The notes below the pieces were generated by a model. The model saw only the letters and a list, made by a program, of their open reading frames with translations. It ran no database searches and was not told where the DNA came from. From NCBI GenBank assembly GCA_900109485.1, contig FOAY01000015.1, forward strand, positions 81,060 to 145,059: a DNA stretch of 64,000 nt, given 5' to 3'. Position 1 is the first letter of the stretch. The number at the start of each line of letters is the position of its first letter. The translations under genes and the position numbers were made by a program. Below, piece by piece: positions 21,310 to 30,395 of this stretch. This stretch comes from Kosakonia sacchari (lineage in GTDB: Bacteria > Pseudomonadota > Gammaproteobacteria > Enterobacterales > Enterobacteriaceae).

Positions 21310-21906
21310 ATGAGCAGAAATACCGAACACGACACGCGCGAACACTTACTGGCGACCGGCGAGCAACTTTGCATGCATCGCGGGTTCACCGGTATGGGCC
21401 TGAGCGAATTATTGAAAACAGCAGAAGTGCCGAAAGGCTCGTTCTACCACTATTTTCGCTCAAAAGAGGCGTTTGGCGTGGCGTTACTTGAGCGTCACTA
21501 TGCGGGTTACCACCAGCGGCTGGCTACCCATTTCGCCAGCGGGCCGGGAAATTATCGTGACAGGCTGCTGGCGTACTATCAGGAGACGCTGAACCAGTTT
21601 TGCCGGCAGGGCATTATCAGCGGTTGCCTGACGGTGAAACTCTCTGCGGAAGTGTGCGATCTGTCGGAGGATATGCGCGCCGCGATGGACAAAGGCGCAA
21701 GCGGCGTTATCGCCCTGCTTGCGCAAGCGCTGGAAAAAGGGCGTGAAGATCGTAGCCTTACCCTTTCTGGCGACGCGCTGACGCAAGCGCAGGTGCTGTA
21801 TGCTTTATGGCTGGGTGCCAATTTGCAGGCCAAGATTTCTCGCAGTGCCCTGCCGCTTGAAAGCGCTTTGGCGCATGCGAAAACCATTATCGTTATGCCT
21901 GTGTAA
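21310..21906 (+). CDS. nemR: Electrophile-sensing repressor NemR
   Basis: 198 residues, TetR family. N-terminal HTH around [25 protein letters not shown]. Cysteines at 21, 98, 106 and 116; Cys106 (SGCLTVK) is the redox/electrophile-sensing cysteine in E. coli NemR. Represses nemRA and gloA until modified by quinones, glyoxals or HOCl. No clear Shine-Dalgarno is seen, perhaps because the operator lies so close. Confidence 0.96.
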   Translation: MSRNTEHDTREHLLATGEQLCMHRGFTGMGLSELLKTAEVPKGSFYHYFRSKEAFGVALLERHYAGYHQRLATHFASGPGNYRDRLLAYYQETLNQFCRQGIISGCLTVKLSAEVCDLSEDMRAAMDKGASGVIALLAQALEKGREDRSLTLSGDALTQAQVLYALWLGANLQAKISRSALPLESALAHAKTIIVMPV

Positions 21907-21934
21907 TCTCAGGCTTTTTTATTTCACATTTTAC

Positions 21935-21949
21935 TAGTCGACCGGTCTA
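21935..21949. promoter_or_regulatory. Possible second NemR half-site before nemA
   Basis: TAGTCGACCGGTCTA retains an exact right half (CGGTCTA) of the NemR box and a degraded left half. It lies 14 bases before the nemA ATG. Function is inferred only from similarity. Confidence 0.35.
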
Positions 21950-21962
21950 TTCAGGAGTTGTT

Positions 21963-23057
21963 ATGTCCAGTAAGTTATTCACGCCGCTGAAAGTGGGCGC
22001 AATTACCGTTCCAAACCGTGTTTTTATGGCTCCGCTGACGCGTCTGCGCAGCATTGAGCCGGGCGATATCCCGACACCGCTGATGGCGGAATATTACCGT
22101 CAACGCGCCAGCTCTGGCCTGATCATCAGCGAAGCCACACAAATCTCCGCGCAGGCGAAAGGTTACGCGGGCGCGCCGGGCCTGCACAGCGCCGAACAGG
22201 TCGCTGCATGGCAGAAAATTACCGATGCAGTACACCGTGAAAACGGCCGTATTGCGGTTCAACTGTGGCACACCGGTCGCATCTCACACAGCAGCCTGCA
22301 ACCAGGCGGCGCAGCGCCTGTCGCGCCTTCGGCTATCAGCGCGGGCACCCGGACTTCGCTGCGTGATGCCAATGGCAACGCCACCCGCGAAGATACTTCT
22401 ATGCCGCGCGCACTGGAGACCAGCGAAATCCCGGGCATCGTTAACGATTTCCGCCAGGCCGTTGCTAATGCGCGTGAAGCGGGCTTTGACCTGGTCGAAC
22501 TGCACTCTGCCCACGGCTACCTGCTGCATCAGTTCCTGTCGCCATCATCCAACCATCGTACCGATCAGTATGGCGGTAGCGTGGAAAACCGCGCTCGCCT
22601 GGTACTGGAAGTGGTCGACGCCGTGAGCAAAGAGTGGGGAGCCGATCGCATCGGGATTCGCGTTTCGCCGATTGGCACGTTCCAGAATGTGGATAATGGC
22701 CCGAACGAAGAAGCGGATGCGCTGTATCTGATTGAAGAACTGGGTAAACGTGGCATTGCTTACCTGCATATGTCCGAACCGGACTGGGCGGGCGGCGAGC
22801 CGTACACCGATGCATTCCGTGAAAAAGTGCGTGCGCGCTTCCACGGCCCGATCATCGGCGCTGGCGCTTACACCGTTGAGAAAGCGGAAGCGCTGATCGA
22901 AAAAGGTTTGATCGATGCTGTGGCCTTTGGTCGCGCCTATATCGCTAACCCGGATCTGGTGAAACGTCTACAACTGAAAGCGGAACTGAACCCGCAGCGC
23001 CCGGAAAGTTTCTATGGCGGCGGCGCAGAAGGCTATACCGACTATCCGTCTCTGTGA
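21963..23057 (+). CDS. nemA: N-ethylmaleimide reductase, old yellow enzyme family
   Basis: 364 residues, FMN-dependent TIM-barrel ene-reductase acting on activated alkenes, quinones and nitro compounds. [12 protein letters not shown] at the N-terminus, [10 protein letters not shown], the catalytic-pair region [16 protein letters not shown], and [11 protein letters not shown] near the C-terminus fit the OYE family. Follows nemR by 56 bases. Detoxifies the electrophiles NemR senses. Confidence 0.97.
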   Translation: MSSKLFTPLKVGAITVPNRVFMAPLTRLRSIEPGDIPTPLMAEYYRQRASSGLIISEATQISAQAKGYAGAPGLHSAEQVAAWQKITDAVHRENGRIAVQLWHTGRISHSSLQPGGAAPVAPSAISAGTRTSLRDANGNATREDTSMPRALETSEIPGIVNDFRQAVANAREAGFDLVELHSAHGYLLHQFLSPSSNHRTDQYGGSVENRARLVLEVVDAVSKEWGADRIGIRVSPIGTFQNVDNGPNEEADALYLIEELGKRGIAYLHMSEPDWAGGEPYTDAFREKVRARFHGPIIGAGAYTVEKAEALIEKGLIDAVAFGRAYIANPDLVKRLQLKAELNPQRPESFYGGGAEGYTDYPSL

Positions 23058-23075
23058 TCCTCTGATTGTTCATTG

Positions 23076-23102
23076 ATAGCGGCGGGTTTCCGCCGCTATA
23101 CT
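23076..23102 (+). promoter_or_regulatory. Stem-loop overlapping a -10-like element before gloA
   Basis: Perfect 10-bp stem ATAGCGGCGG / CCGCCGCTAT with a 4-base loop (23076-23099), not followed by T. TATACT at 23097-23102 would serve as a -10 for gloA. Could be a processing site, an mRNA stabiliser or a weak terminator between nemA and gloA. Confidence 0.45.
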
Positions 23103-23152
23103 AAAATGATGCATCTAACTGGAACGTTAATTCATTTATAAAAGAGGACATC

Positions 23153-23560
23153 ATGCGCTTACTTCACACCATGCTTCGTGTTGGCAACCTGCAACGCTCC
23201 ATCGACTTCTATACCAAAGTGCTGGGCATGAAGCTGCTGCGTACCAGCGAAAATCCGGAATATAAATACTCGCTGGCCTTTGTGGGTTACGGCCCGGAAA
23301 CCGAAGAAGCAGTCATCGAGCTGACTTACAACTGGGGCGTCGAGAGCTATGAGCTGGGCACCGCCTACGGTCACATCGCGCTGAGCGTGGAAAATGCCGC
23401 AGAGTCCTGCGAAGCGATCCGCAAAAACGGCGGTAACGTAACCCGCGAAGCGGGTCCGGTTAAAGGCGGTACCACCGTCATCGCCTTTGTTGAAGATCCG
23501 GACGGTTACAAAATCGAACTGATCGAAGAGAAGCATGCCGGTCACGGCCTGGGTAATTGA
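23153..23560 (+). CDS. gloA: Glyoxalase I
   Basis: 135 residues, full length, metal-dependent lactoylglutathione lyase that isomerises the methylglyoxal-glutathione hemithioacetal. Two betaalphabetabetabeta half-domains; metal ligands are the His in [11 protein letters not shown], Glu in [10 protein letters not shown], His in YGHIALSVE and Glu in KIELIEEK. Follows nemRA, consistent with electrophile defence. AAGAGG precedes the ATG. Confidence 0.98.
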   Translation: MRLLHTMLRVGNLQRSIDFYTKVLGMKLLRTSENPEYKYSLAFVGYGPETEEAVIELTYNWGVESYELGTAYGHIALSVENAAESCEAIRKNGGNVTREAGPVKGGTTVIAFVEDPDGYKIELIEEKHAGHGLGN

Positions 23561-23566
23561 TCCCTT

Positions 23567-23592
23567 CGGGCGCACTTTGCGCCCGCTGTTTT
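23567..23592 (+). terminator. Probable terminator of gloA
   Basis: Stem GGGCGCA / TGCGCCC with 3-base loop, followed by GCTGTTTTAC. The T-run is short, so termination may be partial. Confidence 0.6.
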
Positions 23593-23651
23593 ACATCCCT
23601 TCGCAAAATTTGCCATAATGCGCTGCCATTTTCCCGTATCAAGAGATCCTG

Positions 23652-24305
23652 ATGTCCGATAACGCTCAACTTACTGGTCTGTGCGACCGTTTTCGCGGTT
23701 TTTATCCTGTGGTGATTGATGTTGAAACTGCCGGCTTTAACGCCAAAACCGACGCACTGCTGGAAGTCGCCGCCATTACGCTGAAAATGGATGAACAAGG
23801 CTGGCTGATGCCTGACAGTACCCTGCATTTCCAGGTTGAGCCCTTCGAAGGCGCGAACCTGCAACCGGAAGCGCTGGCCTTTAACGGTATTGATCCCTCG
23901 AATCCACTGCGCGGCGCGGTAAGCGAACATGATGCGCTGCACGCCATTTTCAAAATGGTGCGCAAAGGCATTAAAGATCAAAACTGCAACCGCGCGATTA
24001 TGGTGGCGCATAATGCCACCTTCGATCATAGCTTTATGATGGCGGCCGCCGAACGCGCGTCGCTGAAACGCAATCCTTTCCACCCGTTTGTCACCTTTGA
24101 TACCGCATCGCTGAGCGGGCTGGCGCTGGGGCAAACCGTGCTGTCAAAAGCCTGTGCCGCCGCAGGTATTGCCTTTGACGCCTCGCAGGCGCATTCGGCG
24201 CTGTACGATACGGAGCAAACCGCCCTGCTGTTTTGCGAAATCGTGAACCGCTGGAAGCGTCTGGGCGGATGGCCATTGCCGCTCGCCGATGATTCACAAG
24301 CGTAA
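23652..24305 (+). CDS. rnt: Ribonuclease T
   Basis: 217 residues, DEDDh 3'-5' exoribonuclease that trims tRNA and 5S/23S rRNA 3' ends. Exo[10 protein letters not shown], the central [11 protein letters not shown] and the C-terminal [10 protein letters not shown] carry the acidic residues and the catalytic histidine. Ends at a strong terminator. Confidence 0.97.
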   Translation: MSDNAQLTGLCDRFRGFYPVVIDVETAGFNAKTDALLEVAAITLKMDEQGWLMPDSTLHFQVEPFEGANLQPEALAFNGIDPSNPLRGAVSEHDALHAIFKMVRKGIKDQNCNRAIMVAHNATFDHSFMMAAAERASLKRNPFHPFVTFDTASLSGLALGQTVLSKACAAAGIAFDASQAHSALYDTEQTALLFCEIVNRWKRLGGWPLPLADDSQA

Positions 24306-24333
24306 AAAAAGCGACCGAAGGTCGCTTTTTTTT
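24304..24333. terminator. Terminator between rnt and grxD
   Basis: Stem AAAAGCGACC / GGTCGCTTTT with GAA loop and long T-run; A-run on the other side allows termination of convergent grxD. Confidence 0.93.
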
Positions 24334-24345
24334 ATTGGCGGAAAC

Positions 24346-24690
24346 TTATTCCGCAGCCGGCTCGTCTTTATGTTTTGCCGCCGCTTCTTTAATCAGCGAT
24401 TGCAGTTCGCCGCGCTGATACATCTCAATGATGATATCGCAGCCGCCGACCAGTTCGCCTTCAACCCACAGCTGCGGGAAGGTTGGCCAGTTAGCGTATT
24501 TCGGCAGTTCTGCGCGAATGTCCGGGTTTTGCAGGATATCCACATACGCGAAACGTTCGCCACAAGCAGAGAGCGCCTGCACAGCCTGGGCGGAGAAGCC
24601 GCAGCTCGGCAGCTTCGGAGAGCCTTTCATATACAGCAGAATCGGGTTTTCAGCGATTTGACGCTGGATTTTCTCAAGGGTTGTGCTCAT
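24346..24690 (-). CDS. grxD: Monothiol glutaredoxin 4
   Basis: 114 residues from 24690 (MSTTLEKIQRQIAENP) with AAGGAAG upstream; the open frame to 24750 is not conserved. The monothiol active site CGFS lies in KLPSCGFSAQA, and the GSH-binding WPTFPQLWVEGELVGGCD follows. Binds a bridging [2Fe-2S] cluster and works in iron-sulfur cluster transfer and iron homeostasis. Confidence 0.97.
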   Translation of the reverse strand: MSTTLEKIQRQIAENPILLYMKGSPKLPSCGFSAQAVQALSACGERFAYVDILQNPDIRAELPKYANWPTFPQLWVEGELVGGCDIIIEMYQRGELQSLIKEAAAKHKDEPAAE

Positions 24691-25020
24691 TGTCTTACTT
24701 CCTTCAACTTCTTCTACGGCTGAGATCTGACATTGTAACGGTTCAGACAAGCAACGGAAAATAACATTTTATTCACCGTTCATTATTTTATCGTCTGTCA
24801 CGTAAAGTTGCCTTAAAAATATAACTTAACCCCACTCGCCCTGCTCAACTCTTAACCGTCATAGAAACGTTTTGCTGCTTTTTTTTGCGCTTGCTAACGA
24901 AACGAAGTTATAGATGCAAAAACAGTATTAACTTTTGTGCTTTTTATGGATTAGAATCGACAGGTTTTGAAAAACCATACGCAGGCATATTATATGCTTG
25001 CCTTAACAGGGGATTGCTCA
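24691..25020. other. Intergenic region between grxD and mepH
   Basis: 330 bases, divergent promoters for grxD (left) and mepH (right). AT-rich. TAGAAT at 24952-24957 could be a mepH -10, but no good -35 is evident. No RNA gene or repeat recognised. Confidence 0.5.
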
Positions 25021-25854
25021 GTGGCGCGGATACCAAAAGCTTCGATCACGCTCTGTGCTTTGTTGTTCACCACGCTTTCTTTCACGCCATTGGCTAACGC
25101 CTCTGAACAGGCGCGAGCATCGGCCGTGCAAAAATCGCATCTGGCGAAAGCATCCGAACGTAAGAAAAAAACCACATCACAAAAAACATCAAAGAAAAGC
25201 AGTCGCAGTAAGGCAGAAAAAACCACCAGTAAAAAAACAACAGAAAACAAGAAGTCACCGGCTAAGAAAAAAGTTTCCACCAGCAGCAAAGCCAGTCAGA
25301 TTACCTCGCGTCGTAACAAAACCAGCCAGTTAAAAACTACAGAAGTCGCCTGGACGGAAAAATGCACTACGCCGCGCAAAGGCCACAAGCCTCATTGTGT
25401 CAAAGTCAAAAAGACCACGACCATCGCTGAGGCACATAAAGTGCGTATTCAGAAAGCCCAGAAAACGGCGATGTCAAAACTGATGAACCAGATTGGTAAA
25501 CCTTACCGCTGGGGCGGCACCTCGCCGAGCACCGGTTTTGATTGTAGTGGTCTGGTTTATTACGCCTATAAGGATTTGGTGAAATTCCGCATTCCGCGCA
25601 CCGCCAACGAAATGTATCACCTGCGTGATGCTTCGCCGGTGAATGTGGCGGAGCTGGAAAGCGGCGACCTGGTATTCTTCCGCACGCAGGGTCGCGGCAC
25701 CGCCGATCACGTTGGCGTGTACGTTGGCAACGGCAAGTTTATCCAGTCTCCGCGCAGCGGCCAGGATATTCAGGTTACTTCCCTTAGCGAAGACTACTGG
25801 CAGCGCCATTACGTCGGCGCTCGCCGCGTCGTTACGCCGAAAACCATTCGTTAA
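25021..25854 (+). CDS. mepH: Peptidoglycan DD-endopeptidase MepH
   Basis: 277 residues from a GTG at 25021 with AGGGGA 7 bases upstream; the ATG at 24967 would put 18 non-signal residues ahead of the signal peptide. Signal peptide, then a 100-residue Lys/Ser/Thr-rich, low-complexity basic linker, then the NlpC/P60 domain. Catalytic Cys175 (FDCSGLVYYAY) and His230 (ADHVGVYVG). Cleaves peptide cross-links so that murein can grow. Confidence 0.95.
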   Translation: MARIPKASITLCALLFTTLSFTPLANASEQARASAVQKSHLAKASERKKKTTSQKTSKKSSRSKAEKTTSKKTTENKKSPAKKKVSTSSKASQITSRRNKTSQLKTTEVAWTEKCTTPRKGHKPHCVKVKKTTTIAEAHKVRIQKAQKTAMSKLMNQIGKPYRWGGTSPSTGFDCSGLVYYAYKDLVKFRIPRTANEMYHLRDASPVNVAELESGDLVFFRTQGRGTADHVGVYVGNGKFIQSPRSGQDIQVTSLSEDYWQRHYVGARRVVTPKTIR

Positions 25855-25857
25855 TCC

Positions 25858-25897
25858 CATCGCCTGTCGTCACTGCGACAGGCGATGTTCTCTTTTT
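25858..25897 (+). terminator. Intrinsic terminator of mepH
   Basis: Perfect 12-bp stem CATCGCCTGTCG / CGACAGGCGATG with 6-base loop, then TTCTCTTTTT. Confidence 0.9.
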
Positions 25898-25977
25898 CCC
25901 GTCCCCGCGATTTGTTACTCTAAGCCGCACACTCAGTAGGGTTATTGGGTGTATTAAAATAATGAAGGAGAGTAGCA

Positions 25978-26559
25978 ATGTCGTTCGAATTACCTGCATT
26001 ACCGTATGCAAAAGACGCCCTGATGCCGCATATCTCAGCCGAAACGCTGGAGTATCACTATGGTAAGCACCATCAGACTTATGTCACTAACCTCAACAAT
26101 CTGATCAAAGGCACCGCCTTCGAAGGCAAAACGCTGGAAGAGATCGTTAAGCACAGCGAAGGCGGCGTATTCAATAACGCCGCGCAAGTCTGGAACCACA
26201 CCTTCTACTGGAATTGCCTCGCGCCGCACGCTGGCGGTGAGCCGAGTGGCGAACTGGCCGCTGCGATTGCTAAAGCATTTGGCAGCTTTGCGGAGTTCAA
26301 AGCGCAGTTTACCGATGCCGCAGTGAAAAACTTTGGTTCAGGCTGGACATGGCTGGTGAAGAAAGCGGATGGCGGGTTGGCGATTGTCTCAACGTCCAAT
26401 GCGGGAACGCCGCTGACGACGGATGCGACACCGCTGCTGACTGTCGATGTCTGGGAACATGCTTATTACATTGACTACCGCAACGCCCGTCCGAACTACC
26501 TTGAGCACTTCTGGGCGCTGGTCAACTGGACCTTCGTGGCGAAGAATTTCGCCGCATAA
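25978..26559 (+). CDS. sodB: Iron superoxide dismutase
   Basis: 193 residues. The Fe ligands are visible in [11 protein letters not shown] (His), WNHTFYWN (His) and [14 protein letters not shown] (Asp, His). Cytoplasmic. AAGGAGAG ribosome site 6-8 bases before ATG. In E. coli the sodB leader is the target of the iron-responsive sRNA RyhB; the leader here is conserved enough in position but I did not map the pairing. Confidence 0.98.
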   Translation: MSFELPALPYAKDALMPHISAETLEYHYGKHHQTYVTNLNNLIKGTAFEGKTLEEIVKHSEGGVFNNAAQVWNHTFYWNCLAPHAGGEPSGELAAAIAKAFGSFAEFKAQFTDAAVKNFGSGWTWLVKKADGGLAIVSTSNAGTPLTTDATPLLTVDVWEHAYYIDYRNARPNYLEHFWALVNWTFVAKNFAA

Positions 26560-26580
26560 AACATTCTCTGCATAAAACAA

Positions 26581-26607
26581 AGGAGGGGCATTGCCCCTCC
26601 TCTTTTT
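26581..26607. terminator. Terminator between sodB and ydhP
   Basis: Stem AGGAGGGGCA / TGCCCCTCCT with loop T, then CTTTTTAC on the plus strand. The ydhP stop lies within it. Confidence 0.9.
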
Positions 26608-27775
26608 ACTCGACTGCCGCACAGGCTCGTTCCGGCTGTGATCGCCCGGAAAACAGCACCACCATCAGCCCAAGCCCCGCAATAATCGCCCCCATCACCG
26701 GGACAAAATCATAACCCAGACCACCGGAAATTACCGCGCCGCCCGCAGCCGCACCGAGTGCGTTGCCGAGGTTAAAGGCACCAATGTTCACTGAAGAAGA
26801 GAGCCCCGGCGCTTCATGTGCGACGCGCATTACACGCATTTGCAGCGGCGGAACCACGGCAAAGGTCGCCGCGCCCCAGACCACCATACTGATAGCCGCG
26901 CCCACTTCGCTACGGGCCAGGAACGGAATGGCCAGCATGATGGCAATCAGCAGGATAAGAAAGCCTTTCAGCGTACCGGTTACCGAACGATCCGCCAGTT
27001 TACCGCCAAGGTAGTTACCAATCGAGAAACCGACGCCAATCAGAACCAACATCCCGGTAACAAATACCGACGAAGCATCAGTGATGGTACGCAGCACCGG
27101 CGAAATATAGGTATAAAGTGTGAACATCGCGCCTGCGCCGAGCACCGTTGTCAGCAGCGCCGACAGCACCTGGGGACGAACCAGCACGGACAACTCTTTG
27201 CGTACATCCGGACGTTCGCCCGCTCCGCCGCCAGGCAGTGAAAAGTAGAGGCTCAGCATGGCAACCAGTCCCAGCCCGGCGGTCGCCATAAATGACATAC
27301 GCCAGCCGATGGTTTCACCCAGCCAGGTTGCAGCAGGCACGCCGCCAATATTGGCGATGGTCAGCCCCATAAACATGGTCGCGACGGCGCTGGCTTGTTT
27401 CTCTTTTGCCACCACGCTTGCCGCAACAACCGACCCCAGGCCAAAGAAGGCGCCGTGGTTGAGGCTGGTGACGATGCGCGCCAGCATTAAGGTGGTGTAG
27501 TCCGGCGCGATTGCCGACAGCACGTTGCCCAGTGTAAAGATCGCCATCAGGAAGATCAGCGCGTTACGTCTGCCACGGTGTGACAGCAGCAGCGTCATTA
27601 GCGGCGCCCCCACCATCACGCCAATCGCATAAGCGCTAATCAGCATTCCCGCCGCCGGAATGGAAACATCGACGCCACGGGCAATAACGGGCAGCAACCC
27701 CATCGGGGAGAACTCCGTTGTACCTATCCCAAAGGCGCCAATCGCCAGGGCAAGCAGAGGGAAATTAATTTTCAT
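26606..27775 (-). CDS. ydhP: YdhP, MFS transporter
   Basis: 389 residues, twelve hydrophobic segments, DHA1 drug:H+ antiporter type. N-terminal FGIGTTEFSPMGLLP and the motif A-like SHRGRRNALI between helices 2 and 3 are typical of the arabinose-efflux-like subgroup. Substrate not established. GGAG 7 bases ahead of the ATG. Monocistronic, convergent with sodB. Confidence 0.92.
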   Translation of the reverse strand: MKINFPLLALAIGAFGIGTTEFSPMGLLPVIARGVDVSIPAAGMLISAYAIGVMVGAPLMTLLLSHRGRRNALIFLMAIFTLGNVLSAIAPDYTTLMLARIVTSLNHGAFFGLGSVVAASVVAKEKQASAVATMFMGLTIANIGGVPAATWLGETIGWRMSFMATAGLGLVAMLSLYFSLPGGGAGERPDVRKELSVLVRPQVLSALLTTVLGAGAMFTLYTYISPVLRTITDASSVFVTGMLVLIGVGFSIGNYLGGKLADRSVTGTLKGFLILLIAIMLAIPFLARSEVGAAISMVVWGAATFAVVPPLQMRVMRVAHEAPGLSSSVNIGAFNLGNALGAAAGGAVISGGLGYDFVPVMGAIIAGLGLMVVLFSGRSQPERACAAVE

Positions 27776-27904
27776 CTTTTACTCCGAAAAAGCCGTGTCG
27801 GTTGGGGACACTGTCGCAGAAGTCAAAAGTATGACATGAATCACAAAAAACAGAAGTTAGCAGGATGACAAAAGATTATTGCAGAAGTGATAACAATGGC
27901 GGGG

Positions 27905-27932
27905 AAAAGCCGAGGGAGAAGGCTCTCCCTCG
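27905..27932 (-). terminator. Intrinsic terminator of cydH
   Basis: On the minus strand CGAGGGAGA / TCTCCCTCG with a 4-base loop is followed by GCTTTT, 8 bases after the cydH stop. Confidence 0.85.
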
Positions 27933-27939
27933 TGTCAGA

Positions 27940-28029
27940 TCAATGCAGCGCGGCGGTCAGCCCACCGAAAACAATCAGGCTCAGAACAATGACGGTAGTG
28001 ACCAAAGAATACTTCAGATCGGTGCTCAT
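27940..28029 (-). CDS. cydH: CydH (YnhF), small cytochrome bd-I subunit
   Basis: 29 residues. It begins MSTDLKYSLVTT and continues as a single hydrophobic helix ending GLTAALH. This matches E. coli YnhF almost residue for residue, and the place between ydhP and purR is the same. Structural work on E. coli cytochrome bd-I identified this protein as the extra subunit CydH/CydY, which blocks an oxygen-access route in CydA. GGAG lies 8 bases before the ATG and a terminator follows at once, supporting a real independent gene. Confidence 0.93.
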   Translation of the reverse strand: MSTDLKYSLVTTVIVLSLIVFGGLTAALH

Positions 28030-28268
28030 CAATTTTTCTCCATTTTCATTTCCCCACAAAAAGTGAGTTTGCGCATTTTTGCACAGATAATCATAAAAAT
28101 CTTGCAGGAATTAGCGGGAGATATGTTTTAGCGCTTCCCCTTTTGCTCAAGATAAGACAAAATTCGACGCTAAATTTATTAGCGTACCGGCCATTGACTC
28201 CCCTCCTGACGTTTAGTGTCTTTTTCCCGGCGTACCGCACTCACTTTGCTGGGGTTCAGGGTGATTGA

Positions 28269-28284
28269 AGGCAAACGTTTACCT
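28269..28284. promoter_or_regulatory. PurR operator O1 upstream of purR
   Basis: AGGCAAACGTTTACCT, close to the PurR 16-mer ACGCAAACGTTTGCGT with an intact CAAACGTTT core. Lies 45 bases before the ATG. Autoregulatory in E. coli. Confidence 0.85.
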
Positions 28285-28328
28285 TAAGTATTATCAGGAG
28301 CTTATGATATGGTCTGGAGTGATTTCTG

Positions 28329-29354
28329 ATGGCAACGATTAAAGACGTCGCGAAACGAGCAAACGTTTCCACTACAACCGTATCACATGTAATCAACAAA
28401 ACGCGCTTCGTCGCTGAAGAGACCCGCAACGCCGTATGGGCAGCGATCAAAGAGTTGCATTACTCCCCCAGCGCCGTGGCGCGTAGCCTGAAGGTCAATC
28501 ACACTAAATCGATCGGTTTGCTGGCCACCAGCAGCGAAGCCGCCTATTTTGCCGAGATCATCGAAGCCGTAGAGAAAAAATGCTTCCAGAAAGGCTACAC
28601 CTTGATCCTTGGCAACGCCTGGAACAACCTTGAGAAACAGCGCGCCTACCTGTCGATGATGGCGCAAAAACGTGTCGATGGCCTGCTGGTGATGTGCTCC
28701 GAATACCCGGAATCGCTGCTGAGCATGCTGGAAGAGTACCGTAATATCCCGATGGTGGTGATGGACTGGGGCGAGGCGAAAGCCGATTTTACCGACTCGG
28801 TCATTGATAACGCTTTTGAAGGCGGCTATATGGCCGGCCGCTATCTGATTGAGCGCGGGCATCGCGATATCGGCGTCATTCCAGGCCCGCTGGAGCGCAA
28901 CACCGGCGCCGGCCGCCTCGCCGGTTTTATGAAGGCGATGGAAGAAGCGATCATCACCGTACCGGAAAACTGGATCGTACAGGGCGACTTTGAACCGGAA
29001 TCGGGTTACCGGGCGATGCAGCAGATCCTCAACCAGTCACACCGCCCCACTGCCGTGTTCTGCGGCGGCGATATTATGGCGATGGGCGCGCTCTGCGCGG
29101 CGGATGAGATGGGGCTGCGCGTTCCCCAGGACATTTCGCTGATCGGCTATGACAATGTGCGCAATTCCCGCTACTTTACGCCCGCGCTGACCACCATCCA
29201 TCAGCCGAAAGATTCGCTGGGCGAAACAGCGTTTACCATGTTGCTCGATCGTATCGTCAACAAACGCGAAGAGTCACAATCCATTGAAGTTCATCCGCGC
29301 CTGATCGAACGCCGTTCGGTGGCGGATGGCCCGTTCCGCGACTACCGCCGTTAA
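28329..29354 (+). CDS. purR: Purine repressor PurR
   Basis: 341 residues, LacI family. HTH and hinge helix at the N-terminus ([27 protein letters not shown]), then the periplasmic-binding-protein-like effector domain for hypoxanthine/guanine. Represses purine synthesis genes and itself. Two PurR operators bracket its start. Next to the purine nucleoside transporter punC and its activator punR. Confidence 0.98.
   Translation: MATIKDVAKRANVSTTTVSHVINKTRFVAEETRNAVWAAIKELHYSPSAVARSLKVNHTKSIGLLATSSEAAYFAEIIEAVEKKCFQKGYTLILGNAWNNLEKQRAYLSMMAQKRVDGLLVMCSEYPESLLSMLEEYRNIPMVVMDWGEAKADFTDSVIDNAFEGGYMAGRYLIERGHRDIGVIPGPLERNTGAGRLAGFMKAMEEAIITVPENWIVQGDFEPESGYRAMQQILNQSHRPTAVFCGGDIMAMGALCAADEMGLRVPQDISLIGYDNVRNSRYFTPALTTIHQPKDSLGETAFTMLLDRIVNKREESQSIEVHPRLIERRSVADGPFRDYRR
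28357..28372. promoter_or_regulatory. PurR operator O2 inside the purR coding region
   Basis: GAGCAAACGTTTCCAC, centred 88 bp downstream of O1 and lying within codons 10-15. The dual upstream/intragenic arrangement is known for E. coli purR. Confidence 0.8.
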
Positions 29355-29373
29355 TCACATCCTGCGGGGGCCG

Positions 29374-30285
29374 CTACTCCGGCTCCCGCAACCATTCGCT
29401 GTTCAGCGTCTCACTGTCCCCCAGATACTCCAGCAGCCAGCTCAACGCCGGTGATGCGTCGTTTTGTTGCCATGTCAGGCAGCAGGCCGCATCCGGAAAA
29501 GGGTTCTCCAGCTCCAGCGCCACCCAGTCGCCGCTGTCCAGCCGTGGACGGGCGAAATGCGCGGGCACCATCCCCACGCACAGCCCGGCAGAAAGGCAGG
29601 CCTCTGAAGAGGACCAGTCCGGCACGATGACCCGCTTCTGGTTATCCAGCAGCCAGGTAATGCGTTTAGGCAACGAGCGCGACGTATCTTCCTGGATCAA
29701 CGAAGGCCAGTTGCGCAACGTTTCATCGCTTAGCGGGCCGGGCATTGATGCCAGCGGATGGCGGCTGGAAACCACGCATTTCCAGCTCAGCATGCCCATA
29801 TCACGAAACGCGTAGCGTCCACCGACCGGGATCGCCTGGGTCGCGCCAATCGCCACCTCAACGCGTCCATCTGCCAGCGCATCCCAGACACCGTTGAACA
29901 CTTCCTGGTAAACCTGTAACTCGACATCGTTAAAATGTCGGTAGAAATCGACGATTAGTTGCCGTGTTCGCGCCGGTTTCACAATGTTATCCACGGCAAT
30001 CGCCAGCTGGCCGCGCCAGCCGTTGGCGATCTGTTGACACTGCTGGCGGGTGATCTGCATTTTTTTGATAACAGATCGCCCCTCCTTTAAAAACCAGCTT
30101 CCGGCAGGTGTTAACTCCACATCGCGATGACGGCGTTCAAATAACGGAACCGCCAGCCACTCTTCAAGTTGGCGCACGGTATAGCTCACCGCTGAAGGTA
30201 CACGGTGCAGCTCCTGGGCGGCACCGCTGAAACTGCCGTTGCGCGCAACAGCATCAACCACTTCCAGTGAATATTCTGACCACAT
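29374..30285 (-). CDS. punR: LysR-type regulator PunR (YdhB)
   Basis: 303 residues, LysR family with N-terminal winged HTH (NGSFSGAAQELHRVPSAVSYTVRQLEE) and C-terminal substrate-binding domain. Divergent from punC, 110 bases between starts. E. coli PunR activates punC for adenosine and other purine nucleoside use. The stop codon falls inside an inverted repeat shared with the purR 3' end. Confidence 0.94.
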   Translation of the reverse strand: MWSEYSLEVVDAVARNGSFSGAAQELHRVPSAVSYTVRQLEEWLAVPLFERRHRDVELTPAGSWFLKEGRSVIKKMQITRQQCQQIANGWRGQLAIAVDNIVKPARTRQLIVDFYRHFNDVELQVYQEVFNGVWDALADGRVEVAIGATQAIPVGGRYAFRDMGMLSWKCVVSSRHPLASMPGPLSDETLRNWPSLIQEDTSRSLPKRITWLLDNQKRVIVPDWSSSEACLSAGLCVGMVPAHFARPRLDSGDWVALELENPFPDAACCLTWQQNDASPALSWLLEYLGDSETLNSEWLREPE

Positions 30286-30395
30286 AATCTGCCTGCAAAA
30301 ATTTTGAAATCACTGCGCAAATATTAGCGTTTCACAAGCCGGAAAGCACTCCTTACACTCGACAGCCCTGAAGAAGCAACAAGGTGAGAACTCAA

